In this document: positions 36,093 to 47,826 of the stretch, piece after piece
How the letters are laid out: every line of letters begins with the position of its first letter
How positions within the stretch are numbered: position 1 is the first letter of the stretch
NCBI RefSeq assembly: GCF_033297395.1
Contig: NW_027041826.1
Coordinates: forward strand, 248,001-312,000
DNA from: Canariomyces notabilis
Taxonomy: Eukaryota > Ascomycota > Sordariomycetes > Sordariales > Chaetomiaceae
Direction: 5' to 3'
DNA length: 64,000 nt
Translations under genes and position numbers: made by a program
Notes under the pieces: model-generated
The model's input: the letters and a program-made list of their open reading frames with translations, nothing else
What the model was told of the DNA's origin: nothing
The model's database searches: none

Positions 36093-36817
36093 ACGCCATC
36101 GGCATGGCTTGGACGGTTGGACGGGTGACATCAATCTAGCAGTTCTGAAAGCTTAGCTAGTAATTCCGATCTACTCGTCTATCTGGCTCCTCATCGGAAC
36201 CAGCGTGCGGACATCTTTTGTCTGTGAGGGATGGGATAAGGCAACACGCGCGCACACACGTGCTGTCTCCCCCTTTTTGAACGGTTCACTGCTTCAGCAT
36301 GCCACATTCCCGGTAAGGAAACCCGGACTGTCAGGCTCATCTGATACCGTTTGCAGGTACTGACTCCGTCTCTTGTAGCGGCTTGTCAGGCAGAAGTTGG
36401 GTCGGCAGCCCTCTACGTCTCCTGCCCGGTGATGTCTGTCTCCGGCACTCCATCTCCAGGACACAACCCTTCTGGCCAGCTCCTCCACTACTCTCGAAGC
36501 AAAATATCCCCTTCAAGACCATTTTACTAGGCCTCCATCTTATTTTATCACCTACGCTCTTCCTTCCCTAAGTGAAAGAACCCTCCTGATTACTCACTGC
36601 CATCCCTATTCTCACTGATCCGTTCCCTTCTTTCCGCTCCCTCGTCCGCGAGCTTCTCTCCCTCCCTTCCCGTCTTCCCTCTCCTCTCACCACCACCATC
36701 AGCATCCGGCAACCACTTATTTCACAGTTCCCACGTTTGTTATTATAGTCGTAATATATCTACATCATTACACTTACACAACCCAACAATCCAAGTCTCG
36801 CAAGGGACTGAGAAAGA
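36093..36817. other. Intergenic and leader of the BRCT-WGR gene
   Basis: 725 bp. From about 36560 to 36710 it is strongly CT-rich, as expected near a fungal transcription start. No gene is seen. Confidence 0.6.
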
Positions 36818-38335
36818 ATGACCCGTTCTGGTTCTGGTCTACGCGGCGGGAAGGTCAGACCCATATTCCGCGGCCTGCGCATCGCCGTGGCCGGCGATCT
36901 CACACGCAACCGAAGCAGCCAGTGGACCGAGGCCAACATTGCGCGGTGGGTAGCGCTACGGGAGGGCAGGTTTGTGCGTGCCGGGGCTGGGCCTACTCAG
37001 GCTGTCAATGGGGGTGGTGATGGTGTTACTCACCTTGTTTGTGACAAGGGCGAGTTTGAGAGGCGGAGTGGGAGAGGTACGTTGTTCTTTCTCTGTTTTG
37101 TTGTGATGATGTTGAGGGTTTAGCTGACAAACAAGATATAGTACGGGAAGCCCTCAAACACCAAAAGACGTGCCACATAGTCTCGTTGGACTGGCTTGAG
37201 GACTCGATGCTGCAGGCCAAGCGGCTGCCCGAGGAGCCCTACTCGTTCGTCCGCACACTGAAGCAGCAGCGGGAGAAGGAGCGAAGGCGCATGATGGTCA
37301 TTAAGGGGCTGGAACAGGCTGAGAAGGGGGTCAATCCGAGTATGTCATTGTGTCTTGTTGGTTCTTGGGTTGGAGTTGGACGACGGCTGGCTGATGGTTG
37401 GATACTTACAGACTTTTACCATGTCTATTTCGACCACACCTTCTTTCGGTATGAGATTGTTTTGACGAGGGGTGATGAGGAGCTGGGAACTCAGGGGGAG
37501 CGGTACATTCTCATGGTAAGTATGCTACTATGCTTGTACTTGCTCATACATGGATAACCCCTTTTCCGGCCCTACTACTACTAGTACTTATTCAAGACGC
37601 AGCACTCAGCTGACCGCATTAGATCCACGAGTCCAACGCCAAACCGCATCTCTACTGGTTCGTCATCAAGTACTACAAGAAGAAGGGTGACCCGCAGCCC
37701 AAAATCCACCGGCCGAGCGGCTCGCCGGGCCTCTTCAGTCGCGAGTTTGGCCTGTTCGAGGACTTCTTTCACAAGAAGACGGGCATTCCATGGGTGCAGC
37801 GTCTCATCAAGGCTGGGACAACGATCGACAAGGCTTTGTTTCAGTACGCACCGCCGGTGAGTTTGCCAGGTTGGCTTGAACGGGGATCACAGCGGGCAGA
37901 CTAATGTCAATGCGTTGTTAGACAGGTGGAAAGCCGGTCGGTTGGGCGCCGGCCGAGTATATACCGCTTGACGTGCCCGAGCGGGATGGTACAATCACCA
38001 CTAGCTCGGATCCAACCCAGGGCAACGGTGTTAACGTCCCGGCCCATCCAAACGCAGCAGTCAATGAGAATGAAAGGGCCAGTGAAGAGTACGAACAAGT
38101 TATTGAGAGTGAAGAGCCCAGGACCAGCGAAGACTTCAGCATCAAAGATACTCTCGACATGACAAACGCCTTTGACGCAGCTGTTGGGTCTGACATTATT
38201 TCCAACTCATCTGCGCAGCCCTCGATGGATCCGGCCATCACAGCCCGCGCCGTGCCGTCAGGGGCTGGTGAGGACAACGCATTATCGGTCTCAACACTTA
38301 CACAGACCGAAGCTACCCGCATCTCGCTGCCTTGA
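36818..38335 (+). CDS. BRCT and WGR-like domain protein without PARP catalytic domain
   Basis: Five exons, 36818-37076, 37142-37339, 37412-37515, 37623-37856 and 37922-38335, encode 402 aa. Residues about 15-115 form a BRCT module (FRGLRIAVAGDL, VTHLVCDKGEFE, CHIVSLDWLEDSM). Residues about 150-250 resemble a WGR domain: YEIVLTRGDEE, GERYILMIHES, then FGLFEDFFHKKTGIPW, which mirrors the F..KF..KT.N.W pattern of PARP WGR domains, though the WGR triplet itself is not conserved. The order BRCT-WGR is that of fungal PARPs, but the frame then enters an acidic Ser/Thr-rich tail and stops, with no regulatory or catalytic domain. A role in DNA-break signalling is inference. The splice at 37340-37411 (Pro-Asn join) is the least certain. 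Confidence 0.75.
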
Positions 38336-38691
38336 TAACAAAGGACACGCCTAGTTGGAGGGTCTAGTCGGAGGGCCGCGGATGGAACCGACAGGAGAAC
38401 AGGAGAACACAGCACTTCCCATAGGAAGGGAGAAGTAATGGCGCTCAGGGATCTTAGTAAGTAGACAGCAAAATTGGCAAACCCTTGATTTCCACATTCG
38501 ACACCCATGGGATAAACTCCGTATCACCTGACAGACAATTATAAACCCACACACGCAGACAGACATGTACCATAACGCCCACCGCCCGCTCCCGAGTTTG
38601 AGTCCCGGTCCTGTCCAACGCCTTAATCTCAACCACCCGCTTCTTTTCCACCACAACAACCGTTTCAGCCACTCACACATACATAGTAAAA
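38336..38691. other. Intergenic between convergent BRCT-WGR and USE1-like genes
   Basis: 356 bp of 3' flanks; nothing further is seen. Confidence 0.6.
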
Positions 38692-39880
38692 TCAAAACCT
38701 CAACTTAGGCATAACCCCCACCACCAAGACCAACACAACCATCAACCCATAGATAATCACGTACAACCTCATCCTCCCAAACCACCCCTCCCCCTCAACC
38801 ATGCGCTGCAGAGCGCCCATGCGTTGCGACACCCGCTGCATGCTCTCGCCGGCCCGGCTCATACCCTCCCCCGCACGGTTGACCAGTTCCTTGTCCTCCT
38901 CGAGCGAGGCCGAAAAGGCTTGTGACGAGGCTTTCAGCTGCTCCGCCAGCCGCAGGATGGACTCGGACAGGGCGTCCTGCTCGGCCCGCTGGTGGTCGAG
39001 GATCGCTTCGGTCGTGGATACCGAGGTTGCTGCTACTTCACTGGCGGAGTGGTTGCCGAAGAGGGCGCTGCTGTTACTGCCGGTGGTGGTGGCGTTGGCG
39101 GATATGGAGGAGGTGGTGGTGGAGGTTGAAATTGCTGTTGTTGTTGCTGTAGGTTGGTTTGACGGTGGTACGGTCTGCCGGGGACGGAGGGTTTGCGAGG
39201 TTGTTGTGGGCTCTAAGGAAGGGGAGATTGTGGTTGCGGTTGTGGTTGAAGGAATTGCTGGCTTGGTTGCGGGGGCTTCTTCCGGTTGTGAGGGAGGCGG
39301 CGGCGGCTCTACATTGTCTGGTATTTGATCTCCATCGGCGTCTGGCTGCTGCGGCGCCAGATCGGGTGACCTTGTCGAGTCCATGCTCTCGCTTGGCGTG
39401 GCGATGATGTCGGCCAGGATGTCCTCCCCCTCTGAGGTGTCGTCTCCGTCGTCGCCATTGTGGTTGCTAGTAATGGCGGCAATTTCGGCCAGATCGCCGA
39501 GCCTTTCTGTTAACTGGTCGATAACCTCACGTTTCCGCACCAGATCGGCCTGCACATCCTGGCGGCGGGCGTGGATCTTGACCGCCAGGGCTTCCTGCTC
39601 GAGCTTGGTGAGGAGTGACCGCGCGTAGTTGATATTCTATTTTATTTTATTAGACTCAATCTATCAGCTTTGGGACAGGGCTCAGCTAGAACTACGAGCG
39701 CCCTACCGCCTGTGCCTTTGCTCTCTCGAACTCGCTCGAGCGGAGTCGTGCCTCGCGCTCTGCGTCGCCGTGGAGTATCGTGCGCTGCAGCCGGCTTAAC
39801 AGCAGACTGAGGTCTGTTAGCGGATCGACACGCTGTCTGAATGACGGCGTCGTCGTTATGCCGGCTGTCAGGCGAGCCAT
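38692..39880 (-). CDS. USE1-like SNARE protein (Golgi-ER transport)
   Basis: Two exons, 39880-39707 and 39636-38692, encode 372 aa if the ATG at 39880 (MARLTAG) is used. In-frame ATGs at 40012 and 40009 would add about 44 residues of poorer character. The N-terminal part has LTDLSLLLSRLQRTIL and ERAKAQANINYARSLLTKLE, typical of fungal Use1-like proteins. The middle is a long Thr/Ser/Pro-rich linker. The C-terminus is a heptad-like helix (about 290-340) followed by a single membrane anchor, LYVIIYGLMVVLVLVVGVM, and a short lumenal tail. This is tail-anchored SNARE architecture; yeast Use1 acts with Sec20, Ufe1 and Sec22 in retrograde transport to the ER. The intron is 70 bp, phase 0. Confidence 0.72.
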
Positions 39881-40422
39881 GGCGTTGCCGGGTGTGTCGG
39901 GTTGTTGATTAGGACTCGGTACCTTATGTTGGAGATGTTCATCGGTCAAAGTACACAGTGCAATTGACATGTGGCGGCAGCTTATCGTTTGTGGCTCGCG
40001 GTCTGACATCATTTGATGCCTACCAACCCTAACCCCGGTTCCTAGCCTTAAGACACCAACAACGCTACCTACATACGGAGTAAGGACAGTGGCATTTCAG
40101 AGTAACGATCAGTTTATGATGAGACATGATCGTGAGCCTAACCATTGAAATATAGCAACCATTATGCATGCAAAAAGTGTTGATTTTGCACAAGATTGGC
40201 CATGTCCATTTCGTGCCGCTGCTTGGCACCACCAGGGTTAAGGGGATTTCTTCGGCGATAAGATACAATTTCTCAGATAGGTAATGGGAGTTCGAGGAGG
40301 TCTAACACACCTCGCACACCAACAACCCAAGCCGATCCTTTTATCTAAGAAAGTCGGCCTCCCTCTGCCGTGATCCTTCTCCGACCACGTATGGCCGATA
40401 GCCTCTGTCTCGATTGCCTGAA
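39881..40422. other. Intergenic, divergent promoters USE1-like / NDUFAF7
   Basis: 542 bp between the chosen start codons. It may include the first 44 codons of the USE1-like gene if the ATG at 40012 is used. Nothing else is seen. Confidence 0.6.
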
Positions 40423-42273
40423 ATGAGGCGCACGGCGTCCCGGGCACTGAGGAGCGCTCGCTGCAGCCTTCAACAGTCAAAATGGTCTGTCAATGTCAAT
40501 AGAGCTGCAATTGGGTCAACAATCGCAAGTGTAAACCCAAGCTTGAGCTTGTCACCGCCACGGTGCTCAAACCTGCAATTCCGAAACTTTTCTGCCACAG
40601 CACGGTTACGAAATGAAGAAGATAGACAATGGTCGACTCCTCTGGCCAAGCAACTGGCCGAAGCCATCGCGGTCTGTCTCCTTTGCCTGAATTATAATTA
40701 TTGATAATTGATAATGCCATCACTCACACTCCAAACCACAGGCAACCGGCCCCATACCGCTGGCCAGCTATATGCGCATGTGCCTGACTGCTGACATCGG
40801 TGGCTACTACACAGGCGCCATCGAGGAGGGCCGCGACCAGTTCGGAGTCAAGGGCGACTTCATCACGGCGCCCGAGATCTCACAGGTCTTCGGCGAGCTG
40901 TGCGGCATCTGGTTCCTGACCGAATGGCTCGCCCAGAACAGCCCGAGCAAGGGTGTCGAATTGATCGAGGTCGGCCCCGGCCGCGGCACCCTGATGGACG
41001 ACATGTTGCGGGTAGGTCAACAGCTTGACTACACCCCGACGCCGCCACCAGCCGCGCTAATCGCACAAAACAAAACAGACCATCCAGGTCTGCCACCCGC
41101 CCATGGCGAACAGCATCGACGTCATCTACATGGTTGAGGCCAGCCCGGAGCTCCGCCTGGCACAGAAAAACCTCCTCTGCGGAGAGAATGCCCCCATGAC
41201 CGAGTCCAAGGTCGGCTATCACAGCGTGTGCAAGTACAACGCAGTGCCCATTGTCTGGACCGAGACCATCAAGTCGATTCCGATTGGTACGTACTAGCCG
41301 GGCTCACGCAATCCTCTCAACCTCCCAAACTGACACCTCCCTCTTCTCCTTCACTCCCTCAGCCCCGGAAAATACCCCGTTCATAATGGCGCACGAGTTC
41401 TTCGACGCCCTCCCGATCCACGCCTTCCAGTGCGTCTCCGTCCCGCCATCCCCATCCACCGACAACTCCTCGCCATCGACCCAAACCACCCACGCAACCC
41501 TACAATGGCGCGAACTCCTCGTCTCCCCGACGCCACCAGGATCCACCCACGACACGCTCAAAACCCCGCCTTCCCAATCCCGCGACACCCCTCCCCCAGA
41601 TTTCCAACTAACCCTCTCCCCCACCCCAACCCGCCACTCCCTGTACCTCCCGGACTCATCAGCCCGCTACCGCGCCATCAAGACCACCACCGGCGCCGGC
41701 GCCGTAATCGAAGTCTGCCCGGACGCGTCGCTCTACGCAGGCGATTTCGCCGTGCGCATCGGCGGCTCGCCACAGCACCCCAAACCCTCCCCGCGCGGCG
41801 CGGCGTTAATCATCGACTACGGCCCCGGGGACGGCTCGGTGCCCGTCAACTCGCTGCGGGGGATCCGGCGGCACCGGCGCGTGTCGCCGTTCGCTGAGCC
41901 GGGCTTAACCGACCTCAGCGCCGACGTGGATTTCAAGGCCATCGCTGAGGCGGCATGCCGCGCGAGTGATGGGGTGGAAGTGCACGGTCCCGTCCAGCAG
42001 GCGTTTTTCCTGACTGCGTTGGGGATTAGGGAGAGGGTGGAGGCGCTGAAACGGGCGGTTGGTGGTACTACTACTACTACTACTGGTGAGGGTGGGAAAG
42101 AAGGAGGAGAGGAGGATGCGGAACAGAGGAGGAAAAGCATTGAGCTTGCTTGTGACAGGTTGGTGAATCGCATGCCTGGTGGCATGGGCACGGTGTACAA
42201 GGTGCTGGCCATCATCCCTGAAAAGGGAGGCGAAAGGAGACCGGTTGGGTTCGGCGGGGATGTTGTCAATTAA
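40423..42273 (+). CDS. NDUFAF7/MidA-type protein arginine methyltransferase (complex I assembly)
   Basis: Four exons, 40423-40671, 40742-41011, 41079-41286 and 41363-42273, encode 545 aa. In animals NDUFAF7 dimethylates an arginine of the NDUFS2 subunit early in mitochondrial complex I assembly. The first ~60 residues are Arg/Ser-rich without acidic residues, a good mitochondrial presequence. The domain starts at TGPIPLASYMRMCLT and continues with GDFITAPEISQVFGE, the SAM-binding VELIEVGPGRGTLMDDML, and PFIMAHEFFDALPIHAFQ. Two low-complexity insertions are specific to this protein: a Ser/Pro/Thr-rich loop (about 260-320) and a polyThr/Gly-Glu loop near 475 coded by ACT repeats. The first donor is GTCTGT, less usual. 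Introns are 70, 67 and 76 bp. Confidence 0.9.
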
Positions 42274-42743
42274 TTAAAGGGGATTGGGGCGGGCATGATA
42301 CACGAAGGAATTTTGGATGTTACGACTGGTTTCTGGGGTTCTACTGAACCCGTAGGAGTGCTGGTTGTGTCACTTGTGTGTAAAAAATATGATTGCGTAT
42401 ATGGTGCGCCTTGTATAGAATACCGTTGTGCAATGAACCACTTGTCTCTACTCTATACAGCAGTGTACGTCGGACATCAACATGATCAAATGCAGCATCA
42501 CCGATATCAGGACAGCAGCGACCAAAACCTTGAACCGAGAAGCCAGAGCGAATTGATATCAGATCCCATCCAAAGACGCCGTCCTTTACCGAATATGGTA
42601 AGTAGTACATGCAACAACAACCAACAAATCTACAGCCGGCAAGGAAGCAATCGGCGCCTTTTGAAAGCCCGTACTTAGCCCCTCGACAAACAAATCATAC
42701 CGCGTAGATAATGAATCCCTTTCCTTCCAGCCCGCCGCAAAGT
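42274..42743. other. Intergenic between convergent NDUFAF7 and PTM1-like genes
   Basis: 470 bp of 3' flanks; no gene is seen. Confidence 0.6.
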
Positions 42744-44778
42744 CTATTTCTTGCCCCGTACAAGTCCAGATTCCTCCCCGCTCTCGTCATCGTCTGAGAA
42801 CTTGTCTTCCCCGTCCTCGCCCACGGCGAAGATGGTCTCGCCATCCAGCGACTCCCTCGGCAGCGGCGGGCTAGTTTTCCTTCTTGACGCAGCAGCAGCA
42901 GCAGAAGCAGCAGAAGAAGAAGAGGAAGCCTGACCGGCAGACTGCGCCGCGTGCGGGGGCGCGGCGAGGCCAGCCTGGTTCTGGCTCTGATTCTGTTGCT
43001 GCTGCGCCTTTGCAGTTTCCACCCTCGCCTCTTCATCACCATGACCATCATCATCATCCGACTCATCCGGGTTCCCAATATCCAAATTAGCAATCTCAAA
43101 CGTGCCGTCGTCCTCCTGGGCGATCTCGTCACTCATGGCGAAGCGGCGGTTGTTGGGCGTCGGGCGCCACACGTAGGCAATAAAGGCCACGTCGGCAAAA
43201 TAAACGACGTTGGGCCAGCCGTCAAACAGGAACCAGCGCGTCTTCCAGTGGAAGGGCACGTAGTCCGGGTCGCGGGCCGAGGCGAACGAGAACGAGTTGA
43301 AGACGAAGAAGCCAAAGATGACGAGGATGGAGAGCAGGATGCACCACCACAGCCGGCGGTACATGGCCTCCTTGACGTGCTGCTTGCGCTCGCGCAGGTC
43401 CTTGAGCGTGAAGTTCAGCGAGTTGAGGGTCCAGACGTAGAACGCGGTTAGTGTTGCCGCCAGGGGTAGGACAACGAGGAGGACGAGGATGCCTGGGGGG
43501 TGTGAGTCTCTGCGCAGGGTCAAGTTGTGGAGGGGAGGGATGAGACTTACTCGCGTTTTCAGGGGTGATGACAAAATTGGTGATGGCGTAGGCGATGCCA
43601 AACACAAAGTGGGCGATGGCGAGCCACCGGACGTAGATCATGGTGCGGCCGAGCGTGGGCTTGACCACGCCGTAGCCCATGCAGACGATCAGGAGCAGGA
43701 AGAAGGAGAATGAGTTGCGCGCTGCGTTGAGTGTGGCAACCACCACGAGCAAAACCTTGGAGCCAATGGTTGAACCGTTCCGGTTGAGGTGGTCTGGTGT
43801 GGTCAGCAGTGCATCGTCTCAGAAAAGCGGGTAACAACATACCGTAGTAGCCCCAGGTCATCACCATCTCAATCAACAGAACAATGAGGATTGCCGTTAT
43901 GTAGTTCTGCACAGGCACTGCAAACGGTTAGCGGGATAACTCTTGCGGCAGGGGGGAAACCACATACAGATGTCGGATCGATACTGGAAATAGAGGAAGC
44001 CCCAGAACCTGCGAAACCGTCAGTCCTTAACCCCTAAAACCGTCCTTGGTCCACATACACCAGCAGCAAAGCGTAGGCAATGGTTATCCCTCCATAAAAC
44101 GGCAGCTTCGGGATCTGGGCGGCCGAAAGCTCGCCATAGGCGTTTCGAAACTCGACGACGGCCTGGTACTTAGTTGCGGTGAACTTATCTGTGACGACGC
44201 AAAAGTACCCAGTCTTGTTGATAGAATACTTGACCGGGGCCGAGTCTTTCAGGTGAACGGCCTTGGTCAAGATGAGGTTTACCGACTCCTCGGTAGCGTT
44301 CGGTGCCAGGATGAATTTGCCAATGTCGGCCTGGTCGCAGAGCCCGGCGTCGACCCACGTCTGCTCGCACACGCCGACTTTCGTGGTCCTCCCCTCAGGC
44401 ACAACGCCGATGTAGTCCTCGTCCATCCAGTCGAATATGAGGAGGCTCACGACGGGGTCGTCTCCCTGATCCTTGCCGACGTCGGTGAACTTGACGAGGA
44501 TAAAGGGGTCGACGGGCCCGCCCCAGGAGCTCTTGCTATACATGCCTGCTGTCGTGTTAGGCCAATGTGCTCCAAGTATATTGGGGGACTAGTTAAACGA
44601 ACCATAACATCTTTGCCGGTTGTCCTCTGTATCGTCCTGTCGTTCGCCGTCGCATTAGCAGCTGTCCGGAAGGGCGGAACGGCGGAATCACGGCAGAGCT
44701 CACCAATGCAACTTCTAACGCTTTTGCTGTCCATACGGATAGCACCAGCAGGGCTAAAGCGTAGGCCCAACGCCGCAT
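42744..44778 (-). CDS. PTM1-like seven-transmembrane protein (GOST/Lung-7TM family)
   Basis: Seven exons on the minus strand: 44778-44704, 44636-44603, 44545-44059, 44008-43968, 43917-43843, 43793-43551 and 43492-42744, encoding 567 aa. It has a signal peptide (MRRWAYALALLVLSVW), a lumenal domain (about 25-190) containing CYGMYSKSSWGG, and then seven membrane segments from about residue 190. Signatures are FWGFLYFQYRSDILPVQNYI, WGYYDHLNRNG and FHWKTRWFLFDGWPNVVYF. The cytosolic tail is acidic with a polySer/Ala stretch. Yeast Ptm1 and animal TMEM87/GPR107-108 relatives lie in the Golgi and endosomes and are linked to protein trafficking. Introns are only 49-67 bp; every join restores family sequence, including the 34 bp second exon. 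Confidence 0.88.
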
Positions 44779-45437
44779 GGTGGGCTGTGATGTTGCGGCT
44801 CGCTGTCTCGATCTTTGGATCTCGGCGCAGGATCGTGTGTTAGGGATCGGTTCAGGCGACGTAGCCGAGAAGGTGATCCACCATGAGAAAATTCAAAGGG
44901 TTGAACGCGGCATGGATCCGCCTTTGGCAGGGGCTATGGCTGACGACGCCGGGTATGTTATCGGCGCTTTGACTGGGATGGAAAAGAACCAAAAAAGCTG
45001 GCCCCTTGTTGCTCCTTGGAGGTGTACTTTTCTTAGATCGCACTCTCTCGGATGCATGGGCTGCTGTGCTTCAAGGCTGCAGCTGTAACACAGTACGCGC
45101 GTACAGTACAGTCAGCCTATTAGCACTCAGTTGCTGCGTGCTTGTACTATGAAGCTCCATGATAAGATAAGGTAATTCGTGTGACGTTATGCTAGTAGAG
45201 CAAGTGTTGGTTTCAGGTGCGCAGTCTGTCGACTTCAAGCCGCTTTGCGCTTTCCATTATTGTGCTCTGTTTCCCTTCGTTTTTATTCTCTGATTCACTT
45301 GATGGCAAGGACGTTGTCCCTGGAGAGCACAAAAACAGATAGCATTCCTTGTCGTGACGGACACGTACGCTCTAAATTGAAAAGAGAGAAATTGTAACGC
45401 TATTCCGATCTAATCCATTGGTATCATATCAAGCCCC
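44779..45437. other. Intergenic between PTM1-like gene and kinase pseudogene
   Basis: 659 bp holding the PTM1-like promoter and the 3' side of the kinase remnant. It includes a GTACAGTACAGT run near 45103. No gene is seen. Confidence 0.55.
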
Positions 45438-46898
45438 CTAATCACTGAACCACGGGTGTCCCAGGATCGCCTCAGCCGAGGGACGCTTTGATACGTCGTA
45501 CTCGAGGATTCACCGCAGCAGCTTCAAGACCTCCTTCTCCTCCCGCCCATCCATCCCCTCCGGTTTGCTCTCTCGTAGCTTCTTCTCCGGAGTATCGAAT
45601 GCACGCGGGAGGGGCAGCAAGGAAGACGACTTACTCAGACCACTCCTCGACGATCTGGGTGAGTTTGGGGAGCGTGCAGCGTGGCCGTCGGATTCTGATT
45701 CCAATTCCGTCATCTCCTCGTCTTTCGTGCTCGTCTTGGTCGCCGTCCCCGTCTTGATCAGGCTCGGGCATATCCAGCCGTTTTCCATCCGGGCCATAGT
45801 ACCTGTCGCGGCGACGCCATCTCGAAGCGAGTTCTTCCGGTAGCGGTCCCAGAACCTCGGAAAGCTGAATGACATGCTCGTCATTGGTATATTCGCCGTA
45901 CTCTTCGTCGTCAGCCACACCTTCAAGTCCGGTACACAAATAACGGGTAGTGAGCAGCTCGAGCATGAGGCATCCGAACGACCAAATATCTATTCCTTTG
46001 CCGGGGGGGCTAGGGCCACCAAGGATAGTTTCAGGCGCTCGAAGATGTACCGGTGTGACGATTTTGGGCGGAGGGTCTTCCTCGAAGAAAGCAGTGCCGA
46101 GATCTGTAATCTTCACCGCAGGGTCGAGATCAAAACACACCTGCTCGTGTAAAGGCGCAAGCTCAAGCAGGTATGCCGGAGCCCAGAGATCCGTCTTTCC
46201 GTCCTTCCTCTTGAGCGGGCAGCCTTGGCTAGCAAGTTGTTGAAGGTTACGCTCCAAGGCACCACCATCATCCAAAGGCTGACCTAGTGGGTGGATATTG
46301 GCGAGTATATTTCCCATATGTAGGTCGCCGTGTACGATGCCGTAGCTGTGGAGGAAATGGAGCCCAAGTAGAACGTTCATCTCGTAGGATCCGCTTGGCC
46401 AGGTGCTTGGGAAAACGAGGCGGGGGATCCCAAGGGGTCATTGGATCGATTTGGAACTCTGGACGCTCCCATAAACATGTCGTAAGGTGTGGACCCATCG
46501 GCTCCAATGCAAGACAGGAGTGCCGTCCATTGGGGCCGGAAATTTCAAAAACGTCCTGGAGACGAACGACCTGCTGACAGCCACTTTGGGAGAGAGTCCG
46601 GTAAATGGCCACAGTTTTATCAATGCTTTCCCTTGTCAATTTGGCGACCGAAATTTTCAAGGTAACGAAGTAGTTTGACTTCGATATCGACGGCAAGCCA
46701 AACTGTCGAATAGCCACCGTAGCCTAGTTTCCGGATGATGCGGTAACGATTCTGCAGCATGTCGCCCAGGTGAACGGGATGGTAGCCGCCGGGATGATAA
46801 GACCCTCCCCATTCGCAAGCCGTACCATTCTCCTTGAACTGGCACTCTTCTTCATCCTGCGGATCTCGGTTTGGTGGTGTGGGTGGGCGAGACGCCAT
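45438..46898 (-). pseudogene. SRPK-type protein kinase, broken by two frameshifts and a nonsense codon
   Basis: The reading begins at 46898 (MASRPPTPP) with YHPGGYHPVHLGDMLQNR and the glycine loop LGYGGYSTVWLAVD, typical of SR-protein kinases in filamentous fungi. At about 46671-46675 the family sequence jumps frame (VDIE to SNYFVTLKISVA). It jumps again at about 46377-46381 (KRILRD to VLLGLHFLH), where four bases, GAAC, look inserted. Between them the frame is intact. The third part has IVHGDLHMGNIL (catalytic loop), KITDLGTA (DFG equivalent) and HLRAPETIL. After a 67 bp intron (45634-45568), TGA at 45512-45510 interrupts LLR*ILEYDVSKRPSAEAIL, and conserved sequence runs on to a TAG at 45440-45438. 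No intron can explain the frame jumps. Sequencing error is the alternative, given the nearby assembly gap. Confidence 0.8.
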
Positions 46899-47826
46899 GG
46901 TGTCGGCTCTGGAAACGAAATGTTGAGAATGTAAGGCTAATGGCCATGCCTCGGTTGCAACAAGCAATCGAGACCCCTGTGTTTATCACGAAAGAAAGGA
47001 AAGGAAAAGAAAGGAAGGAAGTATCGATCGTAGTAGTTCCTTCGTTAATGGATAGTATGCGAAGGAGGCGGCTAACGGCAAGAGAAACCCACCCTCTGCT
47101 GTACTGATTGAGCACCAGGTACCGATCAAAGAGCAAAGTACACGGCCATAGCGGGCAGTAGGCTGTCTACTACCGAACTGCTATTTATATGGTAGGGAGA
47201 NNNNNNNNNNNNNNNNNNNNNNNNNNNNNNNNNNNNNNNNNNNNNNNNNNNNNNNNNNNNNNNNNNNNNNNNNNNNNNNNNNNNNNNNNNNNNNNNNNNN
47301 NNNNNNNNNNNNNNNNNNNNNNNNNNNNNNNNNNNNNNNNNNNNNNNNNNNNNNNNNNNNNNNNNNNNNNNNNNNNNNNNNNNNNNNNNNNNNNNNNNNN
47401 NNNNNNNNNNNNNNNNNNNNNNNNNNNNNNNNNNNNNNNNNNNNNNNNNNNNNNNNNNNNNNNNNNNNNNNNNNNNNNNNNNNNNNNNNNNNNNNNNNNN
47501 NNNNNNNNNNNNNNNNNNNNNNNNNNNNNNGCAATGAAGACAATGAAGACGAGCGTTGTCAACCCCTATGTATTCTATAGCTTGAAATTACATGTATTCC
47601 TGATGTAACTTACAATTAGGTATTGTAACCTCCAACGGTACGCCCCACCTCGCCTGGTTACAAGGGTCTTCAGCCCCACGCCTCACGTCTGCCAAGCAGT
47701 CCTACTGATAAGATAGCGCATCAGCCCGTCGTGGTTGTTTTGGAGTCTGGAACTTTGGATTCCACTGGTTCGGTTTGGTCCCCATTCCATCATCAATTAG
47801 AGACATCAGCCCGCCTCATCGCAAGC
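46899..47826. other. Intergenic between kinase remnant and PPIL2, with assembly gap
   Basis: Holds a GA-rich tract at about 46990-47021 and 330 N at 47201-47530. The remaining sequence shows no gene. In-frame codons upstream of the PPIL2 ATG are open but lack a second good start. Confidence 0.6.
47201..47530. other. Assembly gap (330 N)
   Basis: All bases are N; its content and true length are unknown. Confidence 1.

Noticed and set aside
45468..45514. Short intron (GTGAAT...GAG) that would splice out the TGA in the kinase
   Set aside because: It would be about 44 bp and would delete the conserved ILEYDVSKRPSAE segment, so a nonsense mutation is the better reading.
45510..45926. 138-codon minus ORF as a separate gene after the kinase
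   Set aside because: Its last part continues the kinase fold after a normal 67 bp intron; the upstream part is a shadow of the previous kinase exon.
47181..47608. ORFs spanning the N block
   Set aside because: Artefacts of translating unknown bases.
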